From positions 97,608-161,607 of the forward strand of contig JAISPR010000153.1 of NCBI GenBank assembly GCA_031274765.1: 64,000 nucleotides of DNA, given 5' to 3'. The notes under the pieces were generated by a model that saw nothing but the letters and a program-made list of their open reading frames with translations, had not been told where the DNA came from and made no database searches. Positions 35,039 through 44,408 of the stretch are shown in pieces (the stretch's first letter is position 1; each line of letters starts with the position of its first letter). Position numbers and translations under genes: made by a program. This DNA comes from Nitrososphaerota archaeon. Its GTDB lineage: Archaea; Thermoproteota; Bathyarchaeia; Bathyarchaeales; Bathycorpusculaceae.

Positions 35039-35968
35039 TTGGCACAACCAACATACAAACCGGTTTTCTTTTTCCTAGATACAGACAAATACTGCAGTCC
35101 CTTTGACATCTTAGTAGTCATAGATGCCTTTCCCGACGCAGCGATATTTAAATATGAAAATGTTACCGGTGAAGACGCCCCCAAGATCGTTTTTGATCTC
35201 CTCTTCCCGCGAGGACCTGAAGGTGCAAAACATACCAAAATTTTTATCAACGGCAGCAATTTTGAAGAAGTAGAAAAAGTTGTTCTTGCAACCCAAAAAG
35301 CAATGCAAACTGCTCCATGGGGAAACAGCATAATTGTTGATCCTCGAGGAGGATACAGCACAGCGGCAGCAGCCGTCGCCAAAACTTTTGGGGCATCCAT
35401 GGAAAGAGGCATGGGAAGCTTAGAGGGTAAAAAAGTTACTGTTTTAGCCGGCACTGGGCCTGTGGGGCAGACAGCGGCGCGCATTTATGCCGCAGAAAAA
35501 GCTGATGTAACCATTAGCAGCCGTAGTCTATCAAAAGGTCAAGTCGTAGCGGACAAAATTAATGCTGAATGTGGTGTCCAACGGGTCAAAGTTGTCGAAG
35601 TCAGTAAACCTGAACAAACAGCCCAAGCTGTCAAAGACGCGGAAATCATCCTTGCAGCAGGTGCAGGCGGCATACAGCTTCTTAGCGCGGCTGACTTAGC
35701 GGTTGCTACAAAAACTAAAATCGTTGCAGATATCAACGCCATCTCGCCTTTGGGTATAGAAGGTTTAGGTTCAAATGATGATAAGGAACTAAAGCTGGGG
35801 GTCTGGGGTATTGGAGCATTAACCATAGGCAAACTTAAGCTCAAGACGGAGGTAGAAATGATTAAACGTGCTACTGCTGAACCACAGGGACTCTTTGATT
35901 ACTCGATAGCCTACACTATAGCTAAGGATGTAATTTTAAAGAAGCTTGCAAAGGCAGCTGCAAAATAA
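35039..35968 (+). CDS. mtdB: Methylene-tetrahydromethanopterin dehydrogenase, NADP type
   Basis: A 309-residue dehydrogenase that interconverts methylene- and methenyl-tetrahydromethanopterin in C1 metabolism (Wood-Ljungdahl methyl branch). The N-terminal half includes the pterin-binding segment (VFFFLDTDKYCSPFDILVVI), and DPRGGYSTAAAAVAKT is typical of the MtdA/MtdB family. The nucleotide-binding motif VLAGTGPVGQTAARIYA (about residues 135-151) and SSRSLSKGQVVADK suggest NADP preference. Family members are mainly from methylotrophic bacteria and some archaea, in contrast to the F420-dependent Mtd of methanogens. The start is TTG behind AAAGGTG. The MtdA/MtdB subtype is inferred. Confidence 0.87.
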   Translation: MAQPTYKPVFFFLDTDKYCSPFDILVVIDAFPDAAIFKYENVTGEDAPKIVFDLLFPRGPEGAKHTKIFINGSNFEEVEKVVLATQKAMQTAPWGNSIIVDPRGGYSTAAAAVAKTFGASMERGMGSLEGKKVTVLAGTGPVGQTAARIYAAEKADVTISSRSLSKGQVVADKINAECGVQRVKVVEVSKPEQTAQAVKDAEIILAAGAGGIQLLSAADLAVATKTKIVADINAISPLGIEGLGSNDDKELKLGVWGIGALTIGKLKLKTEVEMIKRATAEPQGLFDYSIAYTIAKDVILKKLAKAAAK

Positions 35969-35977
35969 GCAGCTTTT

Positions 35978-35992
35978 CAATCTTTTTTTCAT
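35978..35992 (+). terminator. T-rich terminator after mtdB
   Basis: CAATCTTTTTTTCATTTG begins about 10 nt after the mtdB stop, consistent with an oligo-T archaeal terminator; the MscS gene would then have its own promoter. Confidence 0.4.
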
Positions 35993-36068
35993 TTGTCAAG
36001 AAGTAAATTTATCTATGAGTTTTTAGTGGCCTTGTGTCCTACGAGATCTATAGGGATTTTGGAATTAA

Positions 36069-37178
36069 ATGAGTCTGCCTGAGACAGTTACTAAAAGTCC
36101 TGTGTTTAATAATTTGAGTAGCGCATTACAGCATGTATTAAATATCAGTGCTACAAGTGCTGAAATTTTGGTTTCACTTTTAATATTTATTGTGATTGGT
36201 TCAGTGGGCTTGATTTCGTATGTTGTTATTAGCAGATATCTTACTCGATGGGCTGAAAAAACTACAACTACCTTAGACGATCAAATTGTGGCTACCTTGA
36301 AAACTACGATTTTGGCGTTTATTGGAATTTTAGTTATTCAATTTTCATTAGTTCCGCTTTCATTTCTTGAACCCTACAAACCAGTGTTTAACGGCTTGTT
36401 TTTAGTCATACAACTTTTGCTTGTTGCATACGCAATTTCAAAAATTATAAATATATTCGTCGATAAATTTGCAGAACGAACCGCACAACGGAACGCCAAA
36501 AACAATAAACACTCAACGTTTATTATAAAAAAAGTTGTAACTGGCATCATTTTTCTTGGCGCTTTTGTGATAATTCTAAATGTGTTTGAAATTCCAGGGG
36601 CCTGGGAAACCACGTTTGCAAGTGTGAGCATCAGCGGTATTGTCATAGCTTTTGCACTTCAAAGCACTCTAAGCGACCTATTTAGCGCCTTCTACATCTA
36701 TATTGACAGGCCCCTTGAAATAGGCGACTTCATTGTCGTAGGCGAACACAGCGGAACAGTTAAAAATATCGGCTTACTAAGCACAAGACTTCAACTATTA
36801 CAAGGCGAAGAATTAGTAATTTCAAACAAGGACCTCTCATCAACATTTATTAGAAACTTTAGAAAATTACAAAAAAGACGAATAGTCTTCAACATAGGCG
36901 TGACCTACGATACACCAAATGAAAAAGTCAAACAAATCCCGTCAATGATCATTGACATAATAAAAAACATCAAAGGGGCCACACCTCAGTTTGTAAACTT
37001 TAATGAATTTGGCGAGTATAGCTTAAAATTCTTCATCAGTTACTTCGTCAACGCAACCGACTATGGCAGTTATCTTGCGGTTCAACAACAAATCAATTTA
37101 GCCATAAGAGACACTTTTGAACGTGAAGGCATAGAAATGGCATACCTGAAAAATGTAACCTACATCAAAAAACAATGA
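36069..37178 (+). CDS. MscS-family mechanosensitive channel
   Basis: A 369-residue membrane channel that releases solutes on osmotic downshock. Membrane segments are at about residues 35-57, 79-100, 108-126, 153-172 and the pore-lining TM3 around 176-200, where SVSISGIVIAFALQSTLSDL is the MscS pore signature. The beta domain follows (IYIDRPLEIGDFIVVGEHSG, VKNIGLLSTRLQLLQGEELV), then the C-terminal domain (FFISYFVNATDYGS). Length and order fit the family. It lies 100 nt after mtdB on the same strand. Confidence 0.93.
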   Translation: MSLPETVTKSPVFNNLSSALQHVLNISATSAEILVSLLIFIVIGSVGLISYVVISRYLTRWAEKTTTTLDDQIVATLKTTILAFIGILVIQFSLVPLSFLEPYKPVFNGLFLVIQLLLVAYAISKIINIFVDKFAERTAQRNAKNNKHSTFIIKKVVTGIIFLGAFVIILNVFEIPGAWETTFASVSISGIVIAFALQSTLSDLFSAFYIYIDRPLEIGDFIVVGEHSGTVKNIGLLSTRLQLLQGEELVISNKDLSSTFIRNFRKLQKRRIVFNIGVTYDTPNEKVKQIPSMIIDIIKNIKGATPQFVNFNEFGEYSLKFFISYFVNATDYGSYLAVQQQINLAIRDTFEREGIEMAYLKNVTYIKKQ

Positions 37179-37272
37179 CCAACCCTTATAGAACAAAACA
37201 AATCAACACCCACACAAAGACAGATGCATAAATTAATAAACCCACAGATTAAACAGTAAAAAATAGTGGAAC

Positions 37273-38433
37273 TTAGAAAATACTTGCAATACGCTCACAA
37301 GCTTCCCGTATACGCTCTTTTGGTTGTGTAAATGCTATCCGCACATAACCCTCGCCACACCGGCCAAACCCACTACCGGGAGTAACAACCACGCCAACTT
37401 CGAGCAACTTGGTCACGAATTCAAAAGACTTACCCCCACACTTAACCCAGACATAGAAGGTGGCTTTTGGTTTCTCACAACCAAACCCAAGCTTAGACAA
37501 TGTATCAACAAGGAGATCCCGACGTTGCTGCAAAATCTGATTATTCTGGCGCAAAAATTCCGGAGGATCACAACCAGTATAGCTGCTAAGCGCTTCCACA
37601 GCAACTTTTTGCGTATAAACCGGCGGCCCCGAGTCAATTTGAGATTTCACCTTAGACAACCCTGCAATAAGTGTCTTATTACCCACAGCAAAACCAATAC
37701 GATCACCAGTCATATTAAACGTCTTGGATAACGAATTAAACTCTACAGCAACATCCAGTGCACCCTCAACTTCTAGAATACTTGGAGCACGATAACCATC
37801 ATAGGTAATTTCCGAGTAAGCATTATCATAACAAAGAATAATATTATTTTTTTTAGCGAACGCAACAATTTCTTTTAAAACTTCGAGATTAACAGTGGTT
37901 GAAGTGGGATTATTGGGATAATTAATAAACATCATTTTAATGCGGCGCGTATCAACAGCTTTGAAGTCAGGACAATAATTGTTTTCTTCCAGTAACGGCA
38001 AAGGGATAGCAACACCATCACAAAGAATTGTACCCCCGTTGGCATAAACAGGGTATGCCGGATCAGGGCAAAGCACCTTATCACCTGGATTGATGAATGC
38101 ACGAGTAATGTTTGCTATACCCTCTTTAGAACCCAATAAGGCCATAGTTTGATCGGATTGCAGATCTACCCCAAAACGAGTCTTGTACCAGTCTGTGACA
38201 GCCATTCGAAAATCAGGTTCGCCCTGACTGAAACTATATTTATGGTTTTTTTGATCCGCTGCCTCCTTTGCTAATGCATCGGTAATAAATTGTGGCGGAG
38301 GCAAATCGGGATCGCCAATGGATAGCGAAATAAGGTCTATACCCTGCGCCTTTTTTATACCCTGAATCTTTTCTATCTCAGCAAACAGATACGGAGGTAG
38401 TTGCTTGATTCGGTTAGCATACTCAAAGGTCAA
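37273..38433 (-). CDS. dapL: LL-diaminopimelate aminotransferase
   Basis: It converts tetrahydrodipicolinate directly to LL-diaminopimelate with glutamate as donor, bypassing acylated intermediates. At 386 residues, it has the fold-type I motifs LISLSIGDPDLPPPQFI, NYPNNPTS, and the PLP lysine K237 in EFNSLSKTFNMTGDR; the C-terminal arginine region is EGYVRIAFTQP. Related aspartate aminotransferases look similar, but the place in a lysine cluster next to dapF supports DapL. The start overlaps the dapF stop by 4 nt (ATGA). It is the last gene of the cluster. Confidence 0.9.
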   Translation of the reverse strand: MTFEYANRIKQLPPYLFAEIEKIQGIKKAQGIDLISLSIGDPDLPPPQFITDALAKEAADQKNHKYSFSQGEPDFRMAVTDWYKTRFGVDLQSDQTMALLGSKEGIANITRAFINPGDKVLCPDPAYPVYANGGTILCDGVAIPLPLLEENNYCPDFKAVDTRRIKMMFINYPNNPTSTTVNLEVLKEIVAFAKKNNIILCYDNAYSEITYDGYRAPSILEVEGALDVAVEFNSLSKTFNMTGDRIGFAVGNKTLIAGLSKVKSQIDSGPPVYTQKVAVEALSSYTGCDPPEFLRQNNQILQQRRDLLVDTLSKLGFGCEKPKATFYVWVKCGGKSFEFVTKLLEVGVVVTPGSGFGRCGEGYVRIAFTQPKERIREACERIASIF

Positions 38434-39278
38434 AGCAATGACTCCTTAAACAATCTACCCTCATAAACATTCTCAGCGGGACCCAGCATATAGATAATTC
38501 CGTCTTCCCCAGTTGCGATTTGGAGGTCCCCGCCCCGCAGATGAACTGTAACCTTATCTTGAACTCTACCGAGTTTTTTGGCAACCGCAAATGAGGCACA
38601 TGCACCAGTACCGCAGGCCAAAGTTTCTCCACAGCCCCGCTCCCAAACACGTACTCTGATTTCACATGGATTAAGCACCTGAACAAAAACCGCATTAGCC
38701 CTTTTTGGAAATATCTTATGAGTTTCAAAAAGCGCTCCAACCAAACCGACAGGAAAACTGTCTACATTTTCAACAAAGGTGACACAGTGAGGGTTACCCA
38801 TGGAAAGACCGGTTATTTGATAGCTTACCTCACCAACTTGAAGTTTTTGGTCTATACACGTACCTTCGCCAAGCATAGGTAACGAATAACGTTGCCAGTT
38901 TGGTTCACCCATGTTAACTTTCACAAATAAAACTTTGTTTGCCTCAAGTATAAGCCAAACATATTTTATATCGGCTAAAGTTTCAATGGTGAACTCTGTT
39001 TTTTTAACAATCCCCTCTTCGTAACAGTACTTACCAAAACATCGGATACCATTGCCACACATTTCAGCTTCACTCCCATCAGCGTTAAACATCTGCATCT
39101 TGATGTCAGCGGTTTGGGATGGGCAAACCAGCAAAAGCCCATCTGCACCAACAGAGAATCGCCGCTCACAGAGCATCTTTGCCCATCTTGGAGCATCTCT
39201 ATTGCTGATTTGCCCTTCACGATTATCAATAACTATGTAATCGTTTCCTAAACCATGCATTTTCCAAAACTTCATCAA
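38430..39278 (-). CDS. dapF: Diaminopimelate epimerase
   Basis: It epimerises LL- to meso-diaminopimelate without a cofactor. At 282 residues, both catalytic cysteines are visible: C74 in NADGSEAEMCGNGIRC and the second in GCGETLACGTGACASF. KMHGLGNDYIVID at the N-terminus is the family opening. It overlaps lysA (upstream) and dapL (downstream) by 4 nt each, so translation is probably coupled. All motifs are intact. Confidence 0.95.
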   Translation of the reverse strand: MMKFWKMHGLGNDYIVIDNREGQISNRDAPRWAKMLCERRFSVGADGLLLVCPSQTADIKMQMFNADGSEAEMCGNGIRCFGKYCYEEGIVKKTEFTIETLADIKYVWLILEANKVLFVKVNMGEPNWQRYSLPMLGEGTCIDQKLQVGEVSYQITGLSMGNPHCVTFVENVDSFPVGLVGALFETHKIFPKRANAVFVQVLNPCEIRVRVWERGCGETLACGTGACASFAVAKKLGRVQDKVTVHLRGGDLQIATGEDGIIYMLGPAENVYEGRLFKESLL

Positions 39279-40564
39279 ACTTCGCCTTGTAATTTCTGAT
39301 TGGTTACTAGATCTTTTAACTGTTCACGTTCTCTAATTATCACGGGTTTACCGCCCCGTATGAGAACTTCTGTAGCTCTTGGCCGTGAATTGTATTGACT
39401 ACTCATGCTATAGCCATAAGCGCCAGCATTGAGAACTGCAAGGAGATCACCCTCAGCTATTTCAGGCAACAAGCGATCTTTTGCTAGCAGATCCCCAGAT
39501 TCACAGATAGGCCCTGCAACATCATAGGTTTCGCTATCAGCCGCATTTAATCTATTGGCGACAAGTATTGGATGGTAGCTGCCATACATAGCGGGACGGA
39601 TTAGGGTGTTAAAGCCAGCGTCTACTCCGACGAATTTACGGTTGGGGGTAGTTTTTGTAGTGTTCACAGTTGTTAAGAGTATACCCGCATCAGCAACGAG
39701 GTATCGACCAGGCTCCACAAAGAGAAACGGTTTACCCAATCCGTAATCCTTGGTTTTGTTCTTAAATAGGCTAACAACTCGGCTGGAGAATTCCTGAAGA
39801 TCAAAGTCTCTATCTTCAGGCTGGTAGGGAACCCCAAAGCCGCCCCCTATATCAATGAATTCAAAATCTATCCCAACTTCTTTATGCACTCGCTTGGCGA
39901 TGTTTAACAATTTTTCCACGGCTATCGCATAGATTTCGGGTTCAAGAATACCTGAGCCGATGTGCATATGGATACCAAAACGTTCCACACGGGCGCGTTG
40001 AGCAATAGCGTAGGCTTGGATAACTTCTTCTTCCCAGAGGCCAAACTTGGATTCGGGACCTGCGGTGACACAGTGACTGTGATGTCCAGCGATAATGTCG
40101 GGATTAACGCGTACGGAGATAATTTGGGGCACCGATATTTTGAGGAGACGTTCAAGTTCGGATTGAGAGTCGACATTAATTGTGATGTTGGCATCGGCAA
40201 ACATCTTTAGCTCATCATTTCGTACATTTGTGCCCGTGAAGAGAATGCGATCGGGGGTAAAGCCGCGGCTGAGTGCCAAGAATACTTCGCCAGGGCTTAC
40301 CGTATCGAGGTATGCGCCCTGAGAGTGCAAGATACCAAGCACGTTGAGGTTAGTGTTAGCTTTAGCTGCGTAATAGATACGTACGTACTTGTAGTTGTTA
40401 ACCAAAGCGCTGTAGAGTCGGTTGTAGTTATCTTGGATACGTTTTTCACTTAGCACATAGAGCGGGGTGTCGTAGGTTTTGGCTAGTTCTGTTGTTGAGA
40501 CACCGTCAAAGTATAGCGTTCCTTTGCGGTCTTCTAATGGGTCACGAAGCTTTCTTTTAACCAT
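39275..40564 (-). CDS. lysA: Diaminopimelate decarboxylase
   Basis: This PLP-dependent enzyme decarboxylates meso-diaminopimelate to lysine, the last step. At 429 residues, the PLP lysine is K68 in RIYYAAKANTNLNVL, with HIGSG, a glycine-rich IDIGGGFGVPY, EPGRYLVADAGILL and CESGDLLAKDR, the loop with the active-site Cys of the second subunit. It sits 34 nt after asd and overlaps dapF by 4 nt. AAATTTATGG-type spacing gives only a weak ribosome site. Identification is firm. Confidence 0.96.
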   Translation of the reverse strand: MVKRKLRDPLEDRKGTLYFDGVSTTELAKTYDTPLYVLSEKRIQDNYNRLYSALVNNYKYVRIYYAAKANTNLNVLGILHSQGAYLDTVSPGEVFLALSRGFTPDRILFTGTNVRNDELKMFADANITINVDSQSELERLLKISVPQIISVRVNPDIIAGHHSHCVTAGPESKFGLWEEEVIQAYAIAQRARVERFGIHMHIGSGILEPEIYAIAVEKLLNIAKRVHKEVGIDFEFIDIGGGFGVPYQPEDRDFDLQEFSSRVVSLFKNKTKDYGLGKPFLFVEPGRYLVADAGILLTTVNTTKTTPNRKFVGVDAGFNTLIRPAMYGSYHPILVANRLNAADSETYDVAGPICESGDLLAKDRLLPEIAEGDLLAVLNAGAYGYSMSSQYNSRPRATEVLIRGGKPVIIREREQLKDLVTNQKLQGEV

Positions 40565-40598
40565 AAATTTACACCAAATTTTTATCGTAGTTCATGTG

Positions 40599-41657
40599 TT
40601 AGGCTAAGCCTTTTGCTACATAGAGTTCTGCACTCAGGATTCCTCCCCCTGCAGCTCCACGGATAGTATTGTGACTTAGACATGTGTACTTTAGAGTCAT
40701 AATGGGATCTTTTCGTAATCTACCCACAACGACACTTTGTCCTTGTCCGGCATCTCTATCGTATCTGGGTTGGGGTCGATTTTTTTCGTGACGAACAATT
40801 AGGGGTTGGGCTGGTGCCGAGGGTAGGTTTAGTTTTTGGGGTTCGCCTTTGAACTGTGTGAATACATCGATAATTTTTTCAAGAGGGGGTTCTTTATCGA
40901 GTTTTACAAAGATCGATTCGAGATGACCATCTTTGACGTTGACTCTGTTGCAGCTTGCGCTGAGTTGGAATTTTGCGTAATCAACCGTTGCTCCGTTAAA
41001 GGAGCCTAAAATTTTTAGTGCTTCAGACTCTATTTTTTCTTCTTCACCTGAAATGTAGGGCACTACGTTATCGATGATATCTATGGCTGATACTCCAGGG
41101 TAGCCTGCGCCGCTTAGGGCTTGCATGGTGGTTACCATAACTTGTTGTATGCCAAATTGCATGAGTGGTTTTAATGTGAGTGTCATACCGATGGTACCGC
41201 AGTTGGGGTCTGTTGTGATGAAACCTTTCCAGTTGCGTTTTTTTTGCTGTACCTTGACCAGTTCAATATGGTCAGGGTTGATTTCGGGGATAATTAAGGG
41301 TACGTCTTTGTCCATGCGGTGGACGCTTGCTTTGCTAAATACTGGATAGTGGGCACCAAACTCGTTTTCTGTTGGTCCTGCCAAGTCGCTTGGGAGAGAT
41401 GTGAAAACTAGATCAAAGTCGCCTGTTTGTTCTGCTGATTTGACATCTATATGGGTGATGGGCATTTCGCCGATTTCTTTAGGCAGCTCTGTTTCCATCA
41501 GCCAAGTGACGGCGTCTTTGAATTTTTTGCCGGCGCTCCGGTCAGATGCTGCAAGCACGGAAATCTCAAACCAGGGGTGTTTTTGTAGAAGTTGAATATA
41601 GCGTTGTCCGACGGCTCCGGTTGCACCTAAAATGGCGACTCTACGCTTATTAGACAT
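40599..41657 (-). CDS. asd: Aspartate-semialdehyde dehydrogenase
   Basis: It reduces aspartyl phosphate to aspartate semialdehyde with NADPH, the branch point for lysine, threonine and methionine. The N-terminal nucleotide site is RVAILGATGAVGQRY, the catalytic cysteine is in TTDPNCGTIGM (about residue 153), and SASCNRVNVKDGHLESIFVK is the archaeal/fungal-type substrate segment. At 352 residues it is the archaeal length. ATG 41657 is preferred to the upstream TTG, which lies next to the GGGAAG ribosome site. The aspartokinase that feeds it is not in the window. Confidence 0.94.
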   Translation of the reverse strand: MSNKRRVAILGATGAVGQRYIQLLQKHPWFEISVLAASDRSAGKKFKDAVTWLMETELPKEIGEMPITHIDVKSAEQTGDFDLVFTSLPSDLAGPTENEFGAHYPVFSKASVHRMDKDVPLIIPEINPDHIELVKVQQKKRNWKGFITTDPNCGTIGMTLTLKPLMQFGIQQVMVTTMQALSGAGYPGVSAIDIIDNVVPYISGEEEKIESEALKILGSFNGATVDYAKFQLSASCNRVNVKDGHLESIFVKLDKEPPLEKIIDVFTQFKGEPQKLNLPSAPAQPLIVRHEKNRPQPRYDRDAGQGQSVVVGRLRKDPIMTLKYTCLSHNTIRGAAGGGILSAELYVAKGLA

Positions 41658-41687
41658 GTTGTTTCTTCCCAATGTTTTTTATTATCT

Positions 41688-41711
41688 AACCCGTTAAAAA
41701 GTTAACGGGTG
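41688..41711. promoter_or_regulatory. Hairpin between asd and dapB
   Basis: TAACCCGTTAA and TTAACGGGTGA flank a short AAAAG loop, giving a strong stem of about 10 bp in the 64-nt gap between dapB and asd. It could end or attenuate the dapA-dapB transcript or be an RNA-processing site. Confidence 0.55.
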
Positions 41712-41721
41712 ATTTAGCACT

Positions 41722-42507
41722 TTAGCTTAATCCCAATACATCGGTCATGCTGTAAATTTTGGGTTGTGACTGTGTGTTTAGCCATTCGGCAGCATACACT
41801 GCACCTTGTGCAAATACATTACGGGTGAATGCTGTGTGTTCGATACGAAGCATTTCATTTGGTCCTGCAACGATGAGATCATGGATGCCTGCGATGCCTC
41901 CTGCACGTAATGATGTAACTTCGAGTTCTTGGGGTTTTCGGGGGTTTAGGCCTTTTCTGTCAGAAACTGTTGCAGTGTAGCCCCGCATGTTGCTGATGAT
42001 TTCGCCAAGTTTTTTTGCGGTGCCGCTTGGGGCGTCTTTTTTGTTGGTGTGATGGATTTCATTTATGCTAAAATCATAGTTTTGTGGGAAGGCATTGAGT
42101 TGTTCGGCAAGTTTAAAGAGAATGTTAACGCCGATGCTATAGTTGGGTGAGAATACCGCTGGAACTTTGCCAGATATTGTTGTTATGATCTGTTGTGTTT
42201 GCTCTGTTGTGAATCCGGTGGTGCCCAGGATTATACGTTTGCCAAAATTGGCGACATTTGGGAGGTTGATTAAATCGGCATGGGGTGTAGTGAAACTAAT
42301 GAATACGTCGGTATCTGTAAGGGCTTCGGTGAGGTCTGTTGAGATTTTTGTATCAGAGTTAAAGCCGAGATCGCGTAGAGATTTACCTAATGCGGGATTG
42401 GTGGGTGCTTCTGTGGCACCTGTGACTTGGTGTCCTTTGGCAATGGCTTCAGCGATTATGGCTTGGCCCATTCTGCCGGCTGCGCCTGCGACACAGAGTT
42501 TAAGCAT
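41722..42507 (-). CDS. dapB: 4-hydroxy-tetrahydrodipicolinate reductase
   Basis: It reduces the DapA product to tetrahydrodipicolinate with NAD(P)H. At 261 residues, it has the Rossmann motif VAGAAGRMGQAII at the N-terminus, the catalytic block EIHHTNKKDAPSGTAKKL with H152/H153 and K157, and VFSPNYSIGVNIL before it. Its start overlaps the end of dapA by 8 nt. Between dapB and asd (41658-41721) lies a short inverted repeat, AACCCGTT-AAAAA-GTTAACGGGT-like, around 41690, perhaps a processing or attenuation hairpin. Confidence 0.95.
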   Translation of the reverse strand: MLKLCVAGAAGRMGQAIIAEAIAKGHQVTGATEAPTNPALGKSLRDLGFNSDTKISTDLTEALTDTDVFISFTTPHADLINLPNVANFGKRIILGTTGFTTEQTQQIITTISGKVPAVFSPNYSIGVNILFKLAEQLNAFPQNYDFSINEIHHTNKKDAPSGTAKKLGEIISNMRGYTATVSDRKGLNPRKPQELEVTSLRAGGIAGIHDLIVAGPNEMLRIEHTAFTRNVFAQGAVYAAEWLNTQSQPKIYSMTDVLGLS

Positions 42508-43537
42508 AGGTGAGGCCCTCGAGGTACTTTGTGTTATAGAGGCGGTCGGTTAAGTCAACACCGAAGTAGTCAGCGATAGGCTGGAGGATTTGGGGATTGG
42601 CTATGTGGACTTTGCGTACAGCTGATAGGGCAATTTCGAGTCCGTTTGGTGTTATTTTGCCAAGCGGCTGGCGGCATGGACCTGAGGGCATACCTACTAC
42701 GTTCATCAATGTTTTGATTACTAAGGGGTTGCGGGCTTTGCATGTTGTGGGTCCGTAGGGTGTTTGTTCGGTTGTTTTAATGGTTATAATGCTAAAGAGG
42801 GGCTGAAGGGCTTGTGCAATTACACTAGCGGCTTGGGTGTTGCCGTTTAGTGCGTAATGCACCATGTCTGATACTGCCTTTGGAGCTATATTGGATGCGA
42901 CTGAGATAACGCCGCTTGCGTTGATATCTGGGGAGGTTATCATGGTGTAGGTTTTGTCATCGTCTCCGCTTAGGATGGCAAAGTTTTCTCCGCAGAGTTT
43001 GCGGGTTAGGGTCATATTTTGGGGGTCGCCTGTTGCCTCTTTTACGCATCGCACGTTGGGGTACTGGGCGTGGAGGATGGCAAGGTCTTGGGGCAAAAGT
43101 TGGGTGCCGGTTCTGCCGGGTATGACGTAGGGGATTATTTGGACTTCGGGAAAACGGCTGGCGATTGGTTCGATGTATTCGCGGCGGATTTCCATGGAGC
43201 TGGGTCCATTGTAGTAGGGGTCGACAAGGAGTACGGTGTTTATGCCTGCGTGTTGGGCGTGTTGGGTGCCTGCGATGGCTTCTTGGGTGCTGTTGCTGCC
43301 GGTGCCTGCGATAGTTAAGCAACGGGTTGTTGCATATTCGCGGGTTTTTTCTATGACTTTACTGTGGTCAGTCCAGTCTAGTGTGGGTGATTCGCCGGTT
43401 GTGCCGACAGCGAGAATGCCGCTGACGCCATTTTTTACTTGGAAGTCTATTAATTGTTGTAATCCGTCGTAGTCTACTTGACGGTTGGAATTCATGGGGG
43501 TTATTAATGCGGTATAACAACCGTTGAATGTTATCAT
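42500..43537 (-). CDS. dapA: 4-hydroxy-tetrahydrodipicolinate synthase
   Basis: It condenses pyruvate with aspartate semialdehyde, the committed step to lysine. It has GTTGESPTL (residues 45-53), the catalytic tyrosine in PYVIPGRTGT (Y137) and the Schiff-base lysine in VRCVKEATGD (K166). At 345 residues it is about 45 longer than usual, with a C-terminal extension (ILQPIADYFGVDLTDRLY) not needed for catalysis. It is the first gene of the six-gene minus-strand lysine cluster. The broader NAL family has similar aldolases, but the cluster settles the role. Confidence 0.94.
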   Translation of the reverse strand: MITFNGCYTALITPMNSNRQVDYDGLQQLIDFQVKNGVSGILAVGTTGESPTLDWTDHSKVIEKTREYATTRCLTIAGTGSNSTQEAIAGTQHAQHAGINTVLLVDPYYNGPSSMEIRREYIEPIASRFPEVQIIPYVIPGRTGTQLLPQDLAILHAQYPNVRCVKEATGDPQNMTLTRKLCGENFAILSGDDDKTYTMITSPDINASGVISVASNIAPKAVSDMVHYALNGNTQAASVIAQALQPLFSIITIKTTEQTPYGPTTCKARNPLVIKTLMNVVGMPSGPCRQPLGKITPNGLEIALSAVRKVHIANPQILQPIADYFGVDLTDRLYNTKYLEGLTYA

Positions 43538-44408
43538 TTAGATTCCTTCTAGATTCTGTCTTAATAGGATTGAGTGGTGTGTACAATATTTAAAGTTTAC
43601 GTTTTTCAGACTTTTATTACGAAAAACGGAAAAAACAATGTTTTAATAGTCAAATCACCCCCAATAAAAATCGTTTTTCGCAATTTTTTTACAATCCACC
43701 CGCACAACCACCAATACAAAACAACCCCAACAAAAATCGACAGTGCACCAATAAATAGTTAATTTGACACAAAATCAAATTCGTATCAACTCACACATAA
43801 TTAACAAATTTCCCAAGTTTGAAGAGAAAAATCACCCTCAATCCACCCGAGTTTTCCATTTTTTTCTACTAAGCACTCTAATTGAATTACCAAAATTCAA
43901 GTCACATATATTTTTCAAACAATACAAAACACCTAAACCAGAAAAAGTATTCAACTTAAAAACTTTAAAAAACAGCCCCATAAAAAATGATCGTTTTTAG
44001 TAAAATACTACTAAGAATAACCTGTTTTTCACAAAAAAGTCCATCAAAAATAGGTCATAATAGAAAAATCGAAAACACACAAAACCAAAGGTAACACACA
44101 AAACACCTACGTAAAAACTAGTCTATATTGGAACACTACCCAAAAATCCTCAAAATGCACACATAAATTAATACTAAAGAACAACACAAAACCCAGCCAC
44201 AATTCACCATTTAACTATCCAAAACAACACCCTCATAAACAAACTTCAAAAACACAAAAAACACCACTATATTTCATAAAAAGCCACATCCACAAAACAC
44301 CAAACTAAAAAAACCACAAAACCACTACACAGCCAGAATAACCCTGCAGAAAAACAACAACCGTTAAAAAAGAAAAAATTTGGGTTGAACCATAGAGTAG
44401 TCTACAGA
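43538..44408. other. 0.87 kb spacer between lysine cluster and L24e
   Basis: It contains the dapA promoter region at the left and element F2 in the middle, then AT-rich sequence. An oligo-A run at 44366-44386 (T-rich on the minus strand) could terminate the L7Ae-S28e-L24e transcript. Short open frames are low-complexity and unsupported. Confidence 0.5.
43849..44078 (+). repeat. Family F inverted-repeat element, copy F2
   Basis: About 230 bp from GAGTTTTCCATTTTTTTCTA to TAATAGAAAAATCGAAAAC. The inverse of the right end matches the left end. It aligns throughout with F1 and with the reverse complement of F3: ATTCAAGTCACATATATTTT, AGTAAAATACTACTAAGAAT and CCATCAAAAATAGGTCATAA are shared. Non-coding. 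Confidence 0.78.
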
